27,731 nucleotides of DNA from an uncultured Lachnospiraceae bacterium (lineage in GTDB: Bacteria; Bacillota; Clostridia; Lachnospirales; Lachnospiraceae). Location: assembly GCA_910588825.1 (NCBI GenBank), contig CAJURF010000046.1, positions 1-27,731 on the forward strand, in the 5' to 3' direction. The translations under genes were made by a program, and so were the position numbers. Numbering within the stretch: position 1 is the stretch's first letter; each line of letters starts with the position of its first letter. A model generated the notes under the pieces. The model was not told the origin of the DNA. It did not search any database and saw nothing but the letters and a program-made list of their open reading frames with translations. This document shows, piece by piece, positions 7,806 to 14,795 of this stretch.

Positions 7806-9302
7806 TTAATGTGCATACCAGATGGCCTTTGCCTTGGTATATAGTTCCAGGGAACGGGAACCGCACTCTCTTCCCCAGCCGCTCTGCTTATAGCCGCCGA
7901 ATGGGCTGGCCGGGTCGTAGCAGCCGTATCGATTGATAAATACCATACCTGCCTGCAGAGCATTTGCCACTCTCTGGGTTCTGGCTACGTCGTTAGTCCA
8001 GAAACCGGAACCCAGTCCATATTCAGAATCGTTGGCCATGGCAACGGCTTCTTCCTCTGTGTCAAAGGGAATCACCACCAGAACCGGTCCAAAGATCTCC
8101 TCTCTTGAGATGCGCATATCGTTGGTGCAGTCGTAGAAGATCGTCGGATTAATAAAATACCCGTTGGCGTTGCTTCCCTCCACATTTCTGTCTCCTCCAC
8201 AGAGCAGTTTGGCGTGGTCTTCATTTTTACCGATTTCTATGTAATTCATGATGGAATCAAAATGTTCTTTGGACACCTGCGCTCCCTGATTGGATTCCGG
8301 GTCGAAGGGGTCTCCCACTTTCCAGTTCTTTGCCATTTCCACCAGCCCGTTACATACTTCTTCATAGCAGGTGCGCTGAACAAACAGCCGCGTAGGTTCG
8401 GAACACTTTTCGCCTTTGCCGCTGAACATGGCCACAAAGGAACGTTCGATGGCCCATTTCATATCCGGCGCGTCGTCAAAAATAATGTTGGCTGACTTGC
8501 CGCCCAGCTCCAGGCTAAGGGTCTTTAAGTTGGAATCAGCAGAGTCATGCACCAGCTGTTTTCCTACTGATGTACTTCCTGTAAAGGCTGCCTTGTCCAC
8601 CAGCGGGCTCTTTGTAATATAGGAGCCGATGGAACCTTTTCCCACAATGAGATTTACAACGCCTTTCGGCAGCAGGCCTGACTCGTCAAAAATCTCAAAT
8701 AAGCGGATCAGCGAGAAGGAGGTTACACTGGAAGGCTTCATAATCAGACAATTGCCTGCTGCCAGCGCTGGAGCCAGTTTGTAGCCTGCCATATCCATGG
8801 GGTAATTCCACGGGATAATCTGCCCGCACACACCTACCGGCTCTCTCCTGGTATAAGAGAAGAAATCTCCGTTTACCGGGTTGGTTTCCCCGTAGATTTT
8901 ATCTGTCCATCCCGCGTAGTAGTCAAAAAAATCTGCTACATTAGTCACATCTTCGCAGGATTCTGTGAATAATTTGCCATTATCCATAGTCTCAATGGTT
9001 GCCAGCTCTTCCAGATGTTCCCGGATTAAGTCAGCCAGCTTTCTCATAATGACGCCCCGCTCTCTATTGGTAATCTCTGTTCTCCAGGGGCCATGGTCAA
9101 AAGCCTCTCTCGCCGCCTTTGCGGCTTCTTCAATATCCTTTTCATCAGCGCATACATAGGTGCCGATCACTTCTCCTGTGGCCGGGTTAATGGATTCCAT
9201 CTCAATTCCATGCCCCTGCTTCCACTCCCCGTTAATATAAAGAGCCTTCGTCCTCTTTTCTCTCAGCCATTCTTTTGCGCATTCTAATTTTGGTGCTGCC
9301 AT
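7806..9302 (-). CDS. NAD(P)-dependent aldehyde dehydrogenase (betaine-aldehyde-dehydrogenase-like)
   Basis: A 498-residue aldehyde dehydrogenase superfamily enzyme of standard length. Visible features are PWNYP (164-168) with the oxyanion-hole asparagine, FTGSTSVGK (240-248) in the cofactor-binding fold, catalytic Glu265 in LELGGK, and the likely nucleophile Cys300 in GEKCSEPTR. The usual context of that cysteine is GQxC, so the GEKC form is slightly unusual. The C-terminus contains the common GGYKQSGWGRE segment. It would oxidise an aldehyde to a carboxylate. Its neighbours (alcohol dehydrogenase, BCCT transporter, methyltransferase) make an amino- or trimethylamino-aldehyde conceivable but unproven. 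ATG 9302 is chosen over 9335 because AAAGGAG lies about 9 nt upstream. It is the second gene of the operon, 67 nt after lyase 2. Confidence 0.9.
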   Translation of the reverse strand: MAAPKLECAKEWLREKRTKALYINGEWKQGHGIEMESINPATGEVIGTYVCADEKDIEEAAKAAREAFDHGPWRTEITNRERGVIMRKLADLIREHLEELATIETMDNGKLFTESCEDVTNVADFFDYYAGWTDKIYGETNPVNGDFFSYTRREPVGVCGQIIPWNYPMDMAGYKLAPALAAGNCLIMKPSSVTSFSLIRLFEIFDESGLLPKGVVNLIVGKGSIGSYITKSPLVDKAAFTGSTSVGKQLVHDSADSNLKTLSLELGGKSANIIFDDAPDMKWAIERSFVAMFSGKGEKCSEPTRLFVQRTCYEEVCNGLVEMAKNWKVGDPFDPESNQGAQVSKEHFDSIMNYIEIGKNEDHAKLLCGGDRNVEGSNANGYFINPTIFYDCTNDMRISREEIFGPVLVVIPFDTEEEAVAMANDSEYGLGSGFWTNDVARTQRVANALQAGMVFINRYGCYDPASPFGGYKQSGWGRECGSRSLELYTKAKAIWYAH

Positions 9303-9368
9303 AACCTTATTCTCCTTTCTCTTTTGCCGTATCATCCATGGATTCAGCGGCGTTTGATTTATTATCAG

Positions 9369-10628
9369 TTATTTGTTTTCTGCTGTCTGGCTTTCCTGCT
9401 GCCGGCAGTGCTTCAGAAATTTCTCCAGCCCCATCTGGCCAATCATCCGGCTAGCCTTCTGATACCCGTACACTTCTTTGTACCGTACCACCAGCGGGAT
9501 ACTGCTCATGGCATACTGTCTGCATACCAATGAGTTACAGGTTACCCCAACAATGCATTTTTCTGTGAACAAATGTATGGCTTTCGTCAGCCGTCTGATA
9601 TTCTGCATCAGCAGAAATCCCATCATTTCTTCCCAAATATTCAGATGCATCTCCCCGCTTTCCAATGCCTCCAGAATCACCCCATGATTCCCCTGTACCA
9701 GGAAATTGCATTGGATCATCATCTCCGGAACCACCGGATTGACCTTCCCCGGGAAAAAGGAAGACCCTTTTTGCACCGGGGGTACCGTCAGTTCAGCCAG
9801 CCCTGTCTCCGGCCCGGAACACAAAAGCCGCAGATCCCGGGAAAACTTACTCATCAGCGCGGACAAAATGCTGACCTCCGTGGAAACTCTTGCCAGGTCG
9901 TCTGGGTTCTGGGCAGCGTCATAGGGGGAATCCCACCAGCTGACATTTCTCTTAGTCACGTCCCGGAGAGCATCTATAATTTGTTCCCGGTAGGCATCCG
10001 GGGCTCCGGTTCCCGTTCCAACCACGGTCCATCCCAGATTTACCTGTTCCATCAGGGACTTCAGACTCTCCAGCTTCTCCCGGCTTCTTCCTGCTGACGC
10101 AAGCACTCCTTTCCACAAACTGTCAACAGGTATCTGCATGCCGTCCTGCCAACAGGTTCTGGCTATGGTCTGAATACTGCCAAACTCTCTGACTTTCTCC
10201 TGCATAACAGCCATAAAATCTTCCAGAGCCCCCGCAAGGTCCTCCAGCATCCCATACAGAGTAATTCGAAGAGCCGTGTGGCAGACATCGGATGTGGACT
10301 GGCTTCGGTTAATATGATCTACCGGGTCCGCTTTTTGGTCTGTGAGCTCTGCCAGCACTTCATTGATGTTCATATTAATTCCAATTCCGCCGCCTCCGTG
10401 AAACACATCCACCGGGAAATTTTCAGCATAGGAAAGTTCTTTCGCCTTTCTGCATGCTTTCACAATTTCGAGAAAAACCTCTTCCTCCAAAATGCCGGCC
10501 CGATAATTAGCAAGAGCGCATGCTTCCTTTACCTGAATCAGAGTATGTATGTATTCCGGGAAATCTGCCAGTACCACTCCTGAAAAGGACATATTTTCTA
10601 CTGTCAGCTTTGTCTGTTCCCCACACAT
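9369..10628 (-). CDS. aspartase/fumarase superfamily lyase 2 (divergent, N-terminally short)
   Basis: A 419-residue paralogue of lyase 1. The catalytic loop is GSSFFPGKVNP (288-298), where the usual IMP or AMP is replaced by FFP. QSTSD (110-114) replaces the almost invariant QSTND, GGGGIG (78-83) replaces GGAGTS, and ARTCWQDG (156-163) replaces GRTxLQDA. The cysteine in that last motif and the GGGGI are shared with lyase 1. The protein starts about 25 residues later than family members and lacks the usual YYGIQT region. The start is firm: AAAGGAG lies 6 nt before ATG 10628. Superfamily active sites are built from three subunits of a tetramer, so lyases 1 and 2 might form a mixed enzyme, or each could act on a different step. 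It is the first gene of the operon, behind a promoter with the 27-bp operator. Confidence 0.78.
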   Translation of the reverse strand: MCGEQTKLTVENMSFSGVVLADFPEYIHTLIQVKEACALANYRAGILEEEVFLEIVKACRKAKELSYAENFPVDVFHGGGGIGINMNINEVLAELTDQKADPVDHINRSQSTSDVCHTALRITLYGMLEDLAGALEDFMAVMQEKVREFGSIQTIARTCWQDGMQIPVDSLWKGVLASAGRSREKLESLKSLMEQVNLGWTVVGTGTGAPDAYREQIIDALRDVTKRNVSWWDSPYDAAQNPDDLARVSTEVSILSALMSKFSRDLRLLCSGPETGLAELTVPPVQKGSSFFPGKVNPVVPEMMIQCNFLVQGNHGVILEALESGEMHLNIWEEMMGFLLMQNIRRLTKAIHLFTEKCIVGVTCNSLVCRQYAMSSIPLVVRYKEVYGYQKASRMIGQMGLEKFLKHCRQQESQTAENK

Positions 10629-10685
10629 GGCTGCTCCTTTCTAAATCCTCTTCGCAATCATGCTGTCATGTGTACTTCGTGTTTA

Positions 10686-10712
10686 ATGTTCATATTATGA
10701 ATAATTTGTTCG
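10686..10712 (+). promoter_or_regulatory. 27-bp operator, copy A (lyase operon)
   Basis: The plus strand shows ATGTTC, 4 nt, TATGAA, 4 nt, TTGTTCG, the same three blocks and spacing as at 13389-13415 and 13505-13531. It starts 7 nt after the -10 box of the minus-strand lyase promoter. It is oriented opposite to transcription, unlike the other two copies. Proposed target of the IclR regulator at 17114-17881. Confidence 0.75.
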
Positions 10713-10719
10713 TGATAAC

Positions 10720-10748
10720 AGCCTAACACAGACTTTCAGCCTTGTCAA
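10720..10748 (-). promoter_or_regulatory. sigma-A-type promoter of the lyase/transporter/methyltransferase operon
   Basis: Minus strand: TTGACA (10748-10743), 17-nt spacer, TAGGCT (10725-10720), about 92 nt before the lyase 2 ATG. The consensus -35 box and ideal spacing give good support. The operator lies just downstream, in the position expected for repression. Confidence 0.75.
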
Positions 10749-10887
10749 ACGATTCGTCACATTTCTCTTTTTTATCCAAATTTAGGCGAATTGTTTTGTA
10801 TATTTTAACTAATCATTTGTGTGATTATTAAATTATTTGGTGATTTATCCGATTATTTCCCGTGTAAATATAAAAATTTTTCACAAA

Positions 10888-10937
10888 TATAAAAGAGTCG
10901 GTATATAAACACGATCGCCGTCATGTTCATATACCGA
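10888..10937 (-). terminator. strong hairpin terminator downstream of nfnB/gltA
   Basis: A 17-bp stem spans 10898-10914 and 10921-10937, uninterrupted if G-U pairs are allowed, with a 6-nt loop. On the minus strand it is followed by CTCTTTTATATTTG, a moderate U-rich tract. It lies beyond the repeat that follows the gltA-like gene. The AT-rich stretch 10750-10890 holds no gene that I can see. Confidence 0.65.
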
Positions 10938-10961
10938 ACCATTATCTGCTGTATAAAATTT

Positions 10962-11053
10962 TATACTCAAGAGCATACGTATTTGCCAAATGATTTGCTG
11001 TTTTGCTTGAAACAGTGAAGACTTGCTGGCAAATCATTTGGCTCGCGGGTATA
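10962..11053 (+). repeat. 92-bp palindromic repeat, copy 1
   Basis: It starts TATACTCAAGAGC and ends GGTATA. Inside, GCCAAATGATTTGC and GCAAATCATTTGGC form a perfect 14-bp inverted repeat around a 30-nt loop. It differs from copy 3 (18190) at one position and from the reverse complement of copy 2 (15508) at two. It lies 13 nt beyond the stop of the gltA-like gene. Its left end overlaps a perfect 16-bp palindrome at 10951-10966. Confidence 0.9.
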
Positions 11054-11066
11054 TCTAAAACCAGAT

Positions 11067-12452
11067 TCACTTCTCTTTCAAATACTGATCAATCCCTTTA
11101 GCTGCTGCCTTTCCTGCACCCATTGCCAGGATTACCGTCGCCGCTCCGGTAACCGCATCTCCGCCGGCAAATACACCTTCTTTGCTGGTTGCACCATTTT
11201 GCTCATCTGCTACAATACATTTCCAGCGGTTCACTTCCAATCCTTCTGTAGTAAAAGACAAAAGGGGATTTGGGCTTGTTCCCAGGGACATGATGACCGT
11301 ATCCACTTCCATGATAAATTCTGACCCTGGTATTTCCCGGGGACGCCGGCGGCCAGACTCATCCGGTTCTCCTAATTCCATACGGATACATTCCAGGCCT
11401 GTCACTTGTCCGTCCTCATCGGTGAGAATCTTCGTGGGATTGGTCAAAAGATCAAAGATAATCCCTTCCTCTCTGGCATGATGGACCTCTTCAACCCTGG
11501 CAGGGAGTTCTGCCTCACTTCTCCGGTAAACGATATGTACTTCAGCTCCAAGACGGAGTGCCGTCCGTGCTGCATCCATAGCTACATTTCCGCCGCCTAC
11601 AACAGCCGCTTTCCTGCCTGAAATAATAGGGGTATCGTAATCTTCATGGAATGCTTTCATCAGATTATTTCGTGTCAGATATTCATTTGCGGAGAAAACC
11701 CCTTTTGCCGCTTCACCCGGAATTCCCATGAATTTGGGCAGACCGGCTCCGGAACCAATAAATACCGCAGAAAATCCCTTTTCTGTCAGCAGTTCATCAA
11801 TAGTAATGGATTTGCCCACAATTACATTTTTTTCAATTGAAACGCCCAGAGACTCCACATTTTCAATCTCAGCTTTTACCACCCGCTCTTTCGGGAGCCT
11901 GAACTCCGGTATCCCGTAAACCAATACGCCTCCAGCTTCATGAAGCGCTTCAAAAATCGTCACTTCATATCCCATTCTCGCCAGATCCCCCGCACAGGTA
12001 AGTCCGGCCGGTCCGGAGCCGATCACCGCAATCTTCTTCCCATTGGATTCTGCGGTTTTCTGCGGATGAATGCCATGTTCTCTGGCATAATCAGCGGCAA
12101 AACGTTCCAATTTCCCGATGGACACCGGGCCGCCTTTCTTACCGCGCACACACCTTGCCTCACATTGGCTTTCCTGAGGACAGACCCGTCCGCAGACGGC
12201 CGGAAGGGCAGAGTACTGGCTGATAATCTGATATGCCTCCACAGGACATCCCTGTTTGAGTTTTTCAATAAAACCTGGGATATCAACGCCTACCGGACAG
12301 CCCTCTACACATTTTGCCTTTTTGCAGCCAAGACATCTTTCTGCTTCCTTTCTTGCCTCATCCTCATTATATCCATAACATACTTCGTCAAAATTCTTTG
12401 CTCTATCCTCCGGCTTTTGTTCTCTTACCGGAACTCTCTCTAATAAGGACAT
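11067..12452 (-). CDS. gltA: NfnB / NADPH-dependent glutamate-synthase-type oxidoreductase
   Basis: A 461-residue flavoprotein related to the small subunit of glutamate synthase. The N-terminal cysteine clusters, CxxCxxxxCxxxC at 40-52 and Cys87, 91, 97 and 101, should carry two [4Fe-4S] centres. GSGPAG (145-150) binds FAD and VVGGGNVAMDAAR binds NAD(P)H; GGDAVTGAATVILAMGAGK closes the FAD site. A homologous pair with the upstream NfnA protein forms NfnAB in clostridia, which couples NADH and reduced ferredoxin oxidation to NADP reduction by electron bifurcation. Databases often label it glutamate synthase small subunit or gltA. No large glutamate synthase subunit is nearby, which favours the Nfn reading. 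ATG 12452 has AGGAGG 6 nt upstream. It follows nfnA by 22 nt and shares its promoter and operator. Confidence 0.88.
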   Translation of the reverse strand: MSLLERVPVREQKPEDRAKNFDEVCYGYNEDEARKEAERCLGCKKAKCVEGCPVGVDIPGFIEKLKQGCPVEAYQIISQYSALPAVCGRVCPQESQCEARCVRGKKGGPVSIGKLERFAADYAREHGIHPQKTAESNGKKIAVIGSGPAGLTCAGDLARMGYEVTIFEALHEAGGVLVYGIPEFRLPKERVVKAEIENVESLGVSIEKNVIVGKSITIDELLTEKGFSAVFIGSGAGLPKFMGIPGEAAKGVFSANEYLTRNNLMKAFHEDYDTPIISGRKAAVVGGGNVAMDAARTALRLGAEVHIVYRRSEAELPARVEEVHHAREEGIIFDLLTNPTKILTDEDGQVTGLECIRMELGEPDESGRRRPREIPGSEFIMEVDTVIMSLGTSPNPLLSFTTEGLEVNRWKCIVADEQNGATSKEGVFAGGDAVTGAATVILAMGAGKAAAKGIDQYLKEK

Positions 12453-12474
12453 AAGTACCTCCTCTCAAAATCTG

Positions 12475-13356
12475 TCATGACCCGCAATTACCGCAGCCTC
12501 CGTGATGGGTATCCCCTTCCTGAATCTTCAGCATGGCCCGTCCTTCCTGGGTACTATACATACTCTGCCGCTGCATAAGCTGGTCAAAATCCACTAGATG
12601 CCCGTCGAACTCCGGCCCGTCCACGCAGGCGAATTTCACCTGGCCGTCTACCATCAGGCGGCAGGCGCCGCACATGCCGGTACCATCGACCATAATAGGA
12701 TTCATACTGACAATTGTGGAGATTTTATACTCTTTCGTAATCAGTCAGACATATTTCATCATAACCAGCGGTCCAATCGCAATGACCAGATCATATTGCT
12801 TATGTTCTTCTTCAATCAAATTCCGAATGCAGTCATTGATATTTCCGTGGAATCCCCGGCTGCCGTTATCAGTGGTTATATGCACACGCCCCACTTGACG
12901 CATCTCCTCCTCCAGGATAATCAGGGAACTGTCCCTGGCTCCAATCACACATTCTGTTTCAATCCCCTGGCTGTGAAGCCATTTCACCTGGGGATACACC
13001 GGAGCCGCTCCAACACCACCGGCTGCGAATAAAATACGCTTCTTTTTCAGGGCTTCAGAATTTTCCTCTATCAGCTCTGAACATCTGCCCAGAGGTCCGG
13101 CAAATGCGAAAAACGCGTCCCCCTCCTCAAGTCCTGCCATTTTCCAGGTGGAAGCCCCCACAATCTGAAACACAATTGTCACTGTGCCGGCTTCCCTGTC
13201 ATAATCACAGATCGTCAGCGGAATCCGTTCCCCCTTATCATCTATGGCCGCGATCACAAACTGTCCAGGCAGACAGGCTCTGGCGGTCATAGGAGCTTTT
13301 ATATCCATCAAAAAAATTTTTTCCGATAATTGTCTTTTCTTCACGATCGGATACAT
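12475..13356 (-). pseudogene. NfnA (ferredoxin-NADP reductase subunit alpha-like), interrupted by an in-frame UGA
   Basis: A single reading frame of 294 codons containing one TGA at 12747-12745 (codon 204). Before it is a FAD/NAD-binding module of the NfnA/dihydroorotate-dehydrogenase electron-transfer family (start MYPIVKKRQLSEKIF, then FAAGGVGAAPVYP). After it, in the same frame, are LITKEYKISTIVSMNP and a complete [2Fe-2S] domain with Asp224, Cys229, Cys232 and Cys244, spaced as in characterised NfnA. From memory of the family, a Cys is common at the UGA position. One base change from TGC or TGT would give TGA. Alternatives are a nonsense mutation, a sequencing error or selenocysteine. If read as stop, the product lacks its iron-sulfur domain and NfnAB would not work. 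The fragment from ATG 12705 has no Shine-Dalgarno. Confidence 0.75.
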
Positions 13357-13388
13357 ACCTTACCTCCCTCGCATAACCTCCTATTCTT

Positions 13389-13415
13389 CGAACAAGCAAT
13401 TCATAATGCGAACAT
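13389..13415 (-). promoter_or_regulatory. 27-bp operator, copy C (nfnAB)
   Basis: Minus strand: ATGTTC, 4 nt, TATGAA, 4 nt, TTGTTCG, identical in all 19 block positions to the copies at 10686 and 13505. It begins inside the last 2 nt of the nfnA -10 box and covers the likely transcription start. Confidence 0.75.
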
Positions 13416-13442
13416 CATATAGTAAAATATGTACTATGTCAA
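13414..13442 (-). promoter_or_regulatory. promoter of nfnA-nfnB
   Basis: Minus strand TTGACA (13442-13437), 17 nt, TATGAT (13419-13414), with the start codon about 58 nt downstream. It is back to back with the malic enzyme promoter. Confidence 0.75.
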
Positions 13443-13465
13443 GCACCTATTATTAATATTTTTTA

Positions 13466-13495
13466 TTGACAATGACATGGAATATATGATAAAAT
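13466..13495 (+). promoter_or_regulatory. promoter of malic enzyme/fumarase operon
   Basis: Plus strand TTGACA (13466-13471), 18 nt, TAAAAT (13490-13495), 106 nt before the malic enzyme start. It diverges from the nfnA promoter, with 23 nt between the two -35 boxes. Confidence 0.7.
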
Positions 13496-13504
13496 GCAAG
13501 TATG

Positions 13505-13531
13505 ATGTTCGTTATATGAACTTATTGTTCG
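13505..13531 (+). promoter_or_regulatory. 27-bp operator, copy B (malic enzyme/fumarase)
   Basis: Plus strand ATGTTC, 4 nt, TATGAA, 4 nt, TTGTTCG, starting 9 nt after the -10 box. The first two blocks form a near palindrome (GTTC, 7 nt, GAAC) and the third is a direct copy one more helical turn on. Confidence 0.75.
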
Positions 13532-13601
13532 GATTTTATCAATTGTATTTTGTCATTCAAAACTGCGTATTTAAGTATAACTTCTATAGAGGAGAATAAT
13601 T

Positions 13602-13839
13602 ATGGATTACGCGAAAGAGTCCTTGCGCTTACACTATGACTGGAACGGAAAAATCGAAGTAAAAAGATATTAATGATGAGATGAAAATGGCGGCGGCGCT
13701 GGCTCTGGCCGAACTGATCAGCGACCAGGATTTGAATGAGAATTACATTATTCCCCAGGCATTCGACCCCCGTGTGGGAAAAGCTGTTGCCACGGCGGTC
13801 GCAGAGGCTGCCAGGAAATCTGGTGTCGCCCGCATTTGA
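13602..13839 (+). pseudogene. NAD-dependent malic enzyme, internally deleted remnant
   Basis: ATG 13602 behind GGAG opens a frame reading MDYAKESLRLHYDWNGKIEV, the typical N-terminus of bacterial malic enzymes, which then ends at TAA 13671. From about 13666, in another frame, DINDEMKMAAALALAEL, ISDQDLNENYIIPQAFDPRV and GKAVATAVAEAARKSGVAR follow to TGA 13837, matching the family's C-terminus. The central catalytic and nucleotide-binding part, roughly 300 or more residues in a normal protein of about 390, is missing. Malic enzyme converts malate to pyruvate and CO2 with NAD(P). It sat directly before fumarase, so the intact operon would have taken fumarate to pyruvate. The junction lies between about 13660 and 13666. 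Confidence 0.85.
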
Positions 13840-13916
13840 CCTCTTTGCAAAAAGATTAGATCATCTGCGAAACTGTTTTCATTGATCGAAAGAAGATATA
13901 TAAGGGGAAAATTCTT

Positions 13917-14768
13917 ATGGAGAATCTACGAATCATACATACCGAAACCATTCGAGAGACGGTAAAGCAGCTGTTCTGTGATGCCAATTATTTTCTAACA
14001 GAAGATATGAGACAGGCCATCTGCCAGGCAGAAGCCTCTGAAACCTCTGACCTGGGCAGGAAAATTCTGGGCGACATGCAGGATAACCTGCGCATTGCGG
14101 GGGAGCAGCTTATCCCCATTTGCCAGGATACTGGCATGGCCGTAGTTTTTTTGGAAATCGGCCAGGATGTACATATATCCAGCGGCGATTTGACAGAGGC
14201 AGTGAACCAGGGTGTGAGGGAAGCCTATACAGAAGGATATCTGCGCAAATCCGTTGTATCCGATCCCTTGCTCCGTACCAACACCAATGATAATACCCCT
14301 GCTGTCATCCATATGAAAATTGTGCCTGGCACCCAGATAACCATTCACGCGGCCCCGAAAGGCTTCGGCAGTGAAAACATGAGCAGGCTGTTCATGCTGA
14401 AACCCGCCGACGGACTGGAGGGCGTGAAAAAGGCAATTTTATCCACAGTCTTAAACGCGGGCCCCAATGCCTGCCCGCCTTTTGTAATAGGTGTGGGGAT
14501 TGGCGGGGATTTCGAGAAAGCAGCCATTTTGTCTAAGTTCGCCCTCGCCCGGGAAGCCGGTTCTCATTCGGACAAGCCTCACATTGCCCGGCTGGAGACA
14601 GAGCTTTTGGAATCAATCAACCGCTCCGGAATCGGCCCCGCCGGTTTGGGCGGCCGCAATACAGCCCTGGCTGTCCACATTGAAACATACCCTACGCACA
14701 TCGCAGGGCTTCCGGTAGCCGTGAACATGTGCTGTCACGTGTGCAGGCATCGGACAGCAGTTATATAG
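13917..14768 (+). CDS. fumarate hydratase alpha subunit (class I, [4Fe-4S])
   Basis: A 283-residue alpha subunit of the two-subunit, oxygen-sensitive fumarase/tartrate dehydratase family. Candidate cluster cysteines are in PICQDTGM (about residue 69), NACPPFVIGVGIGG (about 187) and the C-terminal NMCCHVCRH. RTNTNDNTPA and GPAGLGGRNTA are family segments. With the beta subunit it interconverts fumarate and malate; L-tartrate dehydratase is an alternative but is less likely next to a malic enzyme. ATG 13917 follows AAGGGGAAAA. It lies 77 nt after the malic enzyme remnant and should share its promoter. A 24-nt exact copy of part of this gene (14614-14637) occurs at 17039. Confidence 0.88.
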   Translation: MENLRIIHTETIRETVKQLFCDANYFLTEDMRQAICQAEASETSDLGRKILGDMQDNLRIAGEQLIPICQDTGMAVVFLEIGQDVHISSGDLTEAVNQGVREAYTEGYLRKSVVSDPLLRTNTNDNTPAVIHMKIVPGTQITIHAAPKGFGSENMSRLFMLKPADGLEGVKKAILSTVLNAGPNACPPFVIGVGIGGDFEKAAILSKFALAREAGSHSDKPHIARLETELLESINRSGIGPAGLGGRNTALAVHIETYPTHIAGLPVAVNMCCHVCRHRTAVI

Positions 14769-14795
14769 CACACAAAAGTAAAGGAAACATTCGTT

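Noticed and set aside
5137..10628. Naming lyase 1 or 2 as ergothionase
   Set aside because: The superfamily and context fit, but I cannot verify substrate-binding residues from memory, and thiourocanate-processing genes are not present in the window.
10629..11066. CRISPR-like or tandem repeat array in the AT-rich gap
   Set aside because: Only one copy of the palindromic repeat and one hairpin are present; there are no regularly spaced direct repeats.
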